A stretch of DNA of 64,000 nt, taken from assembly GCF_932526225.1 (NCBI RefSeq), contig NC_064041.1:6159042-6223041 (forward strand), read 5' to 3'. Numbering within the stretch: the first letter of the stretch is position 1; each line of letters opens with the position of its first letter. This document shows positions 60,312-64,000 of this stretch, piece by piece. The notes under the pieces were generated by a model. It worked only from the letters and a program-made list of their open reading frames with translations, did not search any database and was not told the origin of the DNA. The position numbers and the translations under genes were made by a program. The stretch comes from Nematostella vectensis (Eukaryota > Cnidaria > Anthozoa > Actiniaria > Edwardsiidae).

Positions 60312-60545
60312 GCCAAAAGCGGGCACTTCCATATAAGGAGACTAATATATTCCTAATTTGAAAAAACTGAATGATTTTTGTCATTTTTAAGGTTGCCGTA
60401 TCGCAGGGCCTTCGTAAACTTTAAGATTTGTAATCAGAAGAGAAAAACAGTGACTGTATCCATCTTTAGTCAATGGAGAAATCTCGGATAAGAAACTGAG
60501 ATTCCTCGATACCAGACCCCCAAAACGACAAAGTTTTCTTTATAC
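60312..60545. repeat. Right copy of the ~235-bp duplication (downstream of the gene)
   Basis: Direct repeat of 59148-59380. The two copies flank the last exon (60033-60229), so recombination between them would remove it. Confidence 0.8.
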
Positions 60546-61015
60546 ATAAGTAAACTACATTAACTGATAAAAGCATGTAGAGCAGGGGGAAAATAAGAAA
60601 TAAAGGACTTGTAAGGTGGCAAGTTATAATGTTTTTCTTCTCCAGAGATCACAGGGGAAAACACGGGTGCGTGCGGCGCTAACGTTTTCTTCTTCTTGTG
60701 TCGTGTTTAGCTCAGTCGTGTTTTCCAATATTTGGGCTTTCTGTGGCGAACACTAGACATGCCGAAAGTTGTCGGGACTATCGTCTTTCTTTCTGTGGCA
60801 AATCCAAGAGACGCCAAAAGGGTCGACTTTTTGGAGTTCATTAATGTTTGGCGTAACTTGGCTACCATTTAGGAGGCGCGACCACAACGATCTCCTGGAT
60901 TTCTCGCCGAATAGAAAAAAACCCAACGCCTGCTAGAAGGCTCTACTTTCCGCCTTGGAGATGTGCCGAAGTGCAGAAGTACGGCCTGTTTGTGTGCTTT
61001 TGACCCCTTGGAAAC

Positions 61016-61312
61016 TAGGGCCTTAGCAGGGGGTGGGGCACTGGGGGCACGTGCCCCCCTCCCAAAAAAAATATTTGTTAAAAAATACAAAAAATGGGGC
61101 GTGGCTGTAGCCCCCAATATTTTCTTAATATTTTTGTAGTGCCCCCCCCCTAAAATATTTCGAGGCCTTCTACGGCCCTAAGTAAAATAACCCAAAGAAT
61201 ATTTATTCCCATGGTTTTGAAAATACGATTGGCATTTCCTATCATACTAAGCTATATTTTTGAAAATATGGGGAGGGGTATGGTATGGGGGCACGTGCCC
61301 AGCTAAGGCCCT
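61016..61312. mobile_element. MITE cluster with AGGGCCTTAGCAGGGGG ends
   Basis: AGGGCCTTAGCAGGGGG and GGGGCACTGGGGGCACGTGC at about 61018-61055 pair with either GGCCTTCTACGGCCCT (61164-61180) or with GGGGGCACGTGCCCAGCTAA (61288-61310). This suggests nested or composite copies of the family at 28661-28820. Confidence 0.65.
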
Positions 61313-61580
61313 CACAGTGGTAGGTACTTGTTTATTCCAATGTGTCCAAGATTATTGTTTTTTGTTGTTGTTTATTTTGGGGGGAAGGGATTTACCCCCC
61401 GATATTCAATACAGCAACCACACATTTAGAATACTTTAATGATATAATGATATAATGTTATATAATCATACAATATTTTAATAATAAGCAAAGTATGTAA
61501 AATAAAATCAGTCAGGTATGGCTTGTGTTTTCGGGGGGACTTCATGACATGCGCGCTTAGTGGTCTACCACAGTTGCATA

Positions 61581-62676
61581 TCACGGTTCATGCGGCTCTA
61601 TTTTTATCAGCGCGGGGGCTGGAGGATTAGCGGCAAACCCCACCTCGTTACTATTCCCATCGCGTGTTATCATGTGGTGGATATGTGAGAACAGATCTTG
61701 GAAAGCTTCTTTAGCCTTCCGTCTCATCTCCGATAGGCAGACCAAATAAATGAGAGGATAAACCATGCAGGTGGCCAAGCTGATGACCATTCCAACAATG
61801 CGAGTTGTGTACTCATCTGCAATGGTCGTGTCGATGAAGTTTCCGGCAATGACAGACGTGTACACAAAGGCAAACAGATATGGGCAGAAGAACGCAAGAA
61901 TGACCGACGCCGCCATGTAACTGAGCTTGTAGTGCCTCAATGTAGATATAATGGAGCATGACGACTGGACAGGGCAGGATTGGAGACGCTTGCGGTGCAA
62001 GTACATAAGTATGCGAATACTCATGACCACCAGGGTAAGAGCAGGGGGGAAGATGACCACAATGGTGATGGCAAGGTTGAGTGCCTTAGAGAGGGGGTCT
62101 TCGGCCACTTTGCATAGCCGCGTGTACTGATCGGTGCCGATGGGGTATGTCTTCAACATACTGGTACAACCGGGGTGTATTACGGCAAGTGTAGCTCCCA
62201 CGAACCAGGCCACCACCACCATCCTCTTGCATGCCATCCTGCTTGGCGCCTTGTGTGGGTAGTAGATGATCAGATACCTCTCCACCCCCAGCACTACCAT
62301 GTTAGTGATGTTAATGAAGATTGGCACGATCTGGAAAATACCTGTGGGCACGGCACACTAGATCACTGGACAGGAAATCAGTGGTGAGCTCTGCTAGCAG
62401 GAGTGGAATGGCCACCAGTGCGGACATGAGGTCGGACAGGGCCAGGTTCCGGACAAAGTACTTGATGGTAAGATGGCGCTGGAGTCTGGTGGTGATAATT
62501 GGTTTTGGCTTGTCCAGGTAGAGTACCAGTGTGTTGCCGCATATGGAACAGACGGCCACAAAGACCATGATGGTCCGTACGGGACGGACGTCCACACGTA
62601 GCGAAGGTGGTGCAGGGGGGCGTGCGTCGCTTCCATCACTCGACCCTATCGCCGCAAGTGGTCTTGTTTTATTTAA
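61581..62676 (-). pseudogene. Class A (rhodopsin-like) GPCR with one frameshift
   Basis: A long exon begins after an acceptor (TTCCTCAG) at 62677-62678. It covers TM1 to the C-terminus in two overlapping frames that meet at about 62351-62358. Features are GNTLVLYL (TM1), LALSDL (TM2), VC at the top of TM3, VERY in place of DRY, AWF in TM4, FPPALTLVV in TM5, FFCPYLF in TM6, and YPLIY in place of NPxxY in TM7. Ignoring exactly one base at the frame change restores the normal 25-residue spacing between the TM3 Cys and the Arg of ERY, so the frameshift is a one-base insertion. It may be a sequencing error, an allele, or a true pseudogene. The ligand class is not clear. The first exon with the start codon was not found. 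No gene symbol is justified. Confidence 0.85.
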
Positions 62677-62946
62677 CTGAGGAATTGAAAAGATATTGTA
62701 GAATTTGTTGATACGAGGTGGAGTGATTTTCCCTTTTGACGGTAGAAATACAGATCCATGCGTATAACATATGCTTACTTGTAACTAAATAACAATGGCC
62801 GTACTATTCCTCATAATTTACTCCAAGCGCCCAATTACAAGTGATGGTTTGGTCTTTGGTCATGTCTCTCAGTTAGATTTGAACATTTCCGACCAGGTCC
62901 GACCCTAGACGAGAACGCTTACAACCCCCACCCCTAACCCCCCCCC

Positions 62947-62981
<35 letters not shown>

Positions 62982-64000
62982 CCACGACAACCACCACCAC
63001 AAAAGCATAAGGTCCTCTTCCAAGTGAACGTTATGATATCATTTGTTTTGGGCTCCCTGTGCTTCCTTAATATACCATTTCGCGTTATTAATTTGTGTTT
63101 GAACTAAACAACGGTACGATATAATAACAGGCGTATACCCAAAATAACCCTAATATAAGCGCATTTTGTTAACAAAAAACCATAAAGAATAAGCGCATTT
63201 TGTTAACAAAAAAACATAAAGATGCATAAATTATGAGAGGACGTAGAGTGGGCGTTTGAGTTGGAGGGTTATACCGAATATGTAGGAATCAAAAATCTGG
63301 GGGAGCATCTTAACACAATAACATCATAACATACTCGCAGTTGGTTTATGAATAAAACATACTCTTTCTTGGTGGTCCCAAACCCCCTAAAAATGATCAT
63401 GGTATAAGACTGTTTTCGACAGGTGTTTGAGTTTGTTTATTCGGAAGTGGACCGCTTCAGCATGAAAAACGAGAAAAAGAGGTCGAATTTTCGTCTTCAG
63501 ATCCTAAAGAGTCCCTTAAGACCCCCCTTATTTGAACCTAAGAAGATACTAATAGTTTTTTTTTATAATTCTAAAACAAGGTCTTCGAAACCGTCAGATT
63601 AATCATCTAATATAATAGACTTGTTGTATTTTGTAATTTTTCTCGGATAAAAATGTCACTTATCCCAACAAAGATAAGAAATTACCATTACACCATGATC
63701 AATGACCTGTTGGCTGAAGACTAAAAAAATATAAACACAGTGCCTATTACTTAGTAACTGCTTTAGTCTTTCTCAGGGCCCCCGAATTCTCAAAACTTGA
63801 GATACTCGCTGTATCGCTTGTATACCGCGCACGTTTTTTTCTAAACTCGCCAAGTTATAATAGGTCATTTCAATTTCTAGATCTATCTTTTTTCAAAGCT
63901 GAAGTGTTCGACTCTCGCACGCACACAAAAATGGGAGCTGGCATGTTGCAAGGGCTATTCGGTGTGGCCCTCTCTTGAAAAGAATATTAAGTCTGAGAAC
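62677..64000. other. Non-coding upstream stretch with a CA microsatellite
   Basis: Contains a C-run and (CA)n tract at about 62940-62981, and a two-copy repeat of AAGCGCATTTTGTTAACAAA at about 63158-63220. The first exon of the GPCR should lie here or beyond the window, but I could not identify it. Confidence 0.5.

Overview
This window is animal nuclear DNA. It has intron-rich genes with GT-AG junctions, introns of a few hundred to a few thousand bases full of short inverted-repeat transposons, and families such as a membrane UDP-glycosyltransferase, WDR83, SWI5, the ciliary dynein-docking protein ODAD3/CCDC151, FKBP15 and a rhodopsin-type GPCR. Base composition, intron density and intron conservation suggest an anthozoan cnidarian, perhaps a sea anemone such as Nematostella. 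The species is an inference, not something the sequence proves. I assembled the gene models by hand from splice sites and reading phase. Five of the larger genes join in phase at every junction. FKBP15 does so only if one GC donor is accepted, and one uncharacterised gene has an unresolved first junction.

Layout, left to right. 1-5 kb: a small uncharacterised gene (-), a low-complexity satellite, and a stray copy of the FKBP15 5' end. 5.2-6.3 kb: a single-exon LicD-like membrane protein (-). 7.1-11.8 kb: a five-exon UDP-glycosyltransferase (+). 13.4-19.2 kb: a six-exon uncharacterised gene (+) carrying a MULE-like MITE directly against one splice acceptor. 20.5-22.3 kb: SWI5 (-, five small exons), divergent from ODAD3 (+, ten exons, 22.9-27.7 kb). 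29.2-31.6 kb: WDR83 (-, four exons). 33.5-56.2 kb: FKBP15 (-, 34 exons, about 1371 residues), which fills a third of the window. 57.3-60.2 kb: a five-exon secreted protein of unknown function (+). 61.6-62.7 kb: a class A GPCR (-) with one frameshift.

The most unusual feature is in FKBP15, with a milder case in WDR83. Several introns begin with a tandem minisatellite whose repeat unit contains the exon-intron junction itself: the end of the exon plus the splice donor. Period and copy number differ at each site (17 bp x5, 32 bp x about 10, 56 bp x about 15, 63 bp x13, 87 bp x5, and a two-copy case in WDR83), so these look like independent events at the same kind of place. A similar duplication affects one acceptor. 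The result is series of competing splice sites. In one array the unit is 21 codons (three heptads), so choosing a later donor would lengthen the FKBP15 coiled coil without breaking its register.

The genes do not form an evident pathway. ODAD3 is ciliary, SWI5 acts in recombination, WDR83 is a scaffold and spliceosome-associated protein, FKBP15 acts in endosome and actin traffic, and the UGT is an ER detoxification or conjugation enzyme. SWI5/ODAD3 and FKBP15/secreted gene are head-to-head pairs that may share promoter regions.
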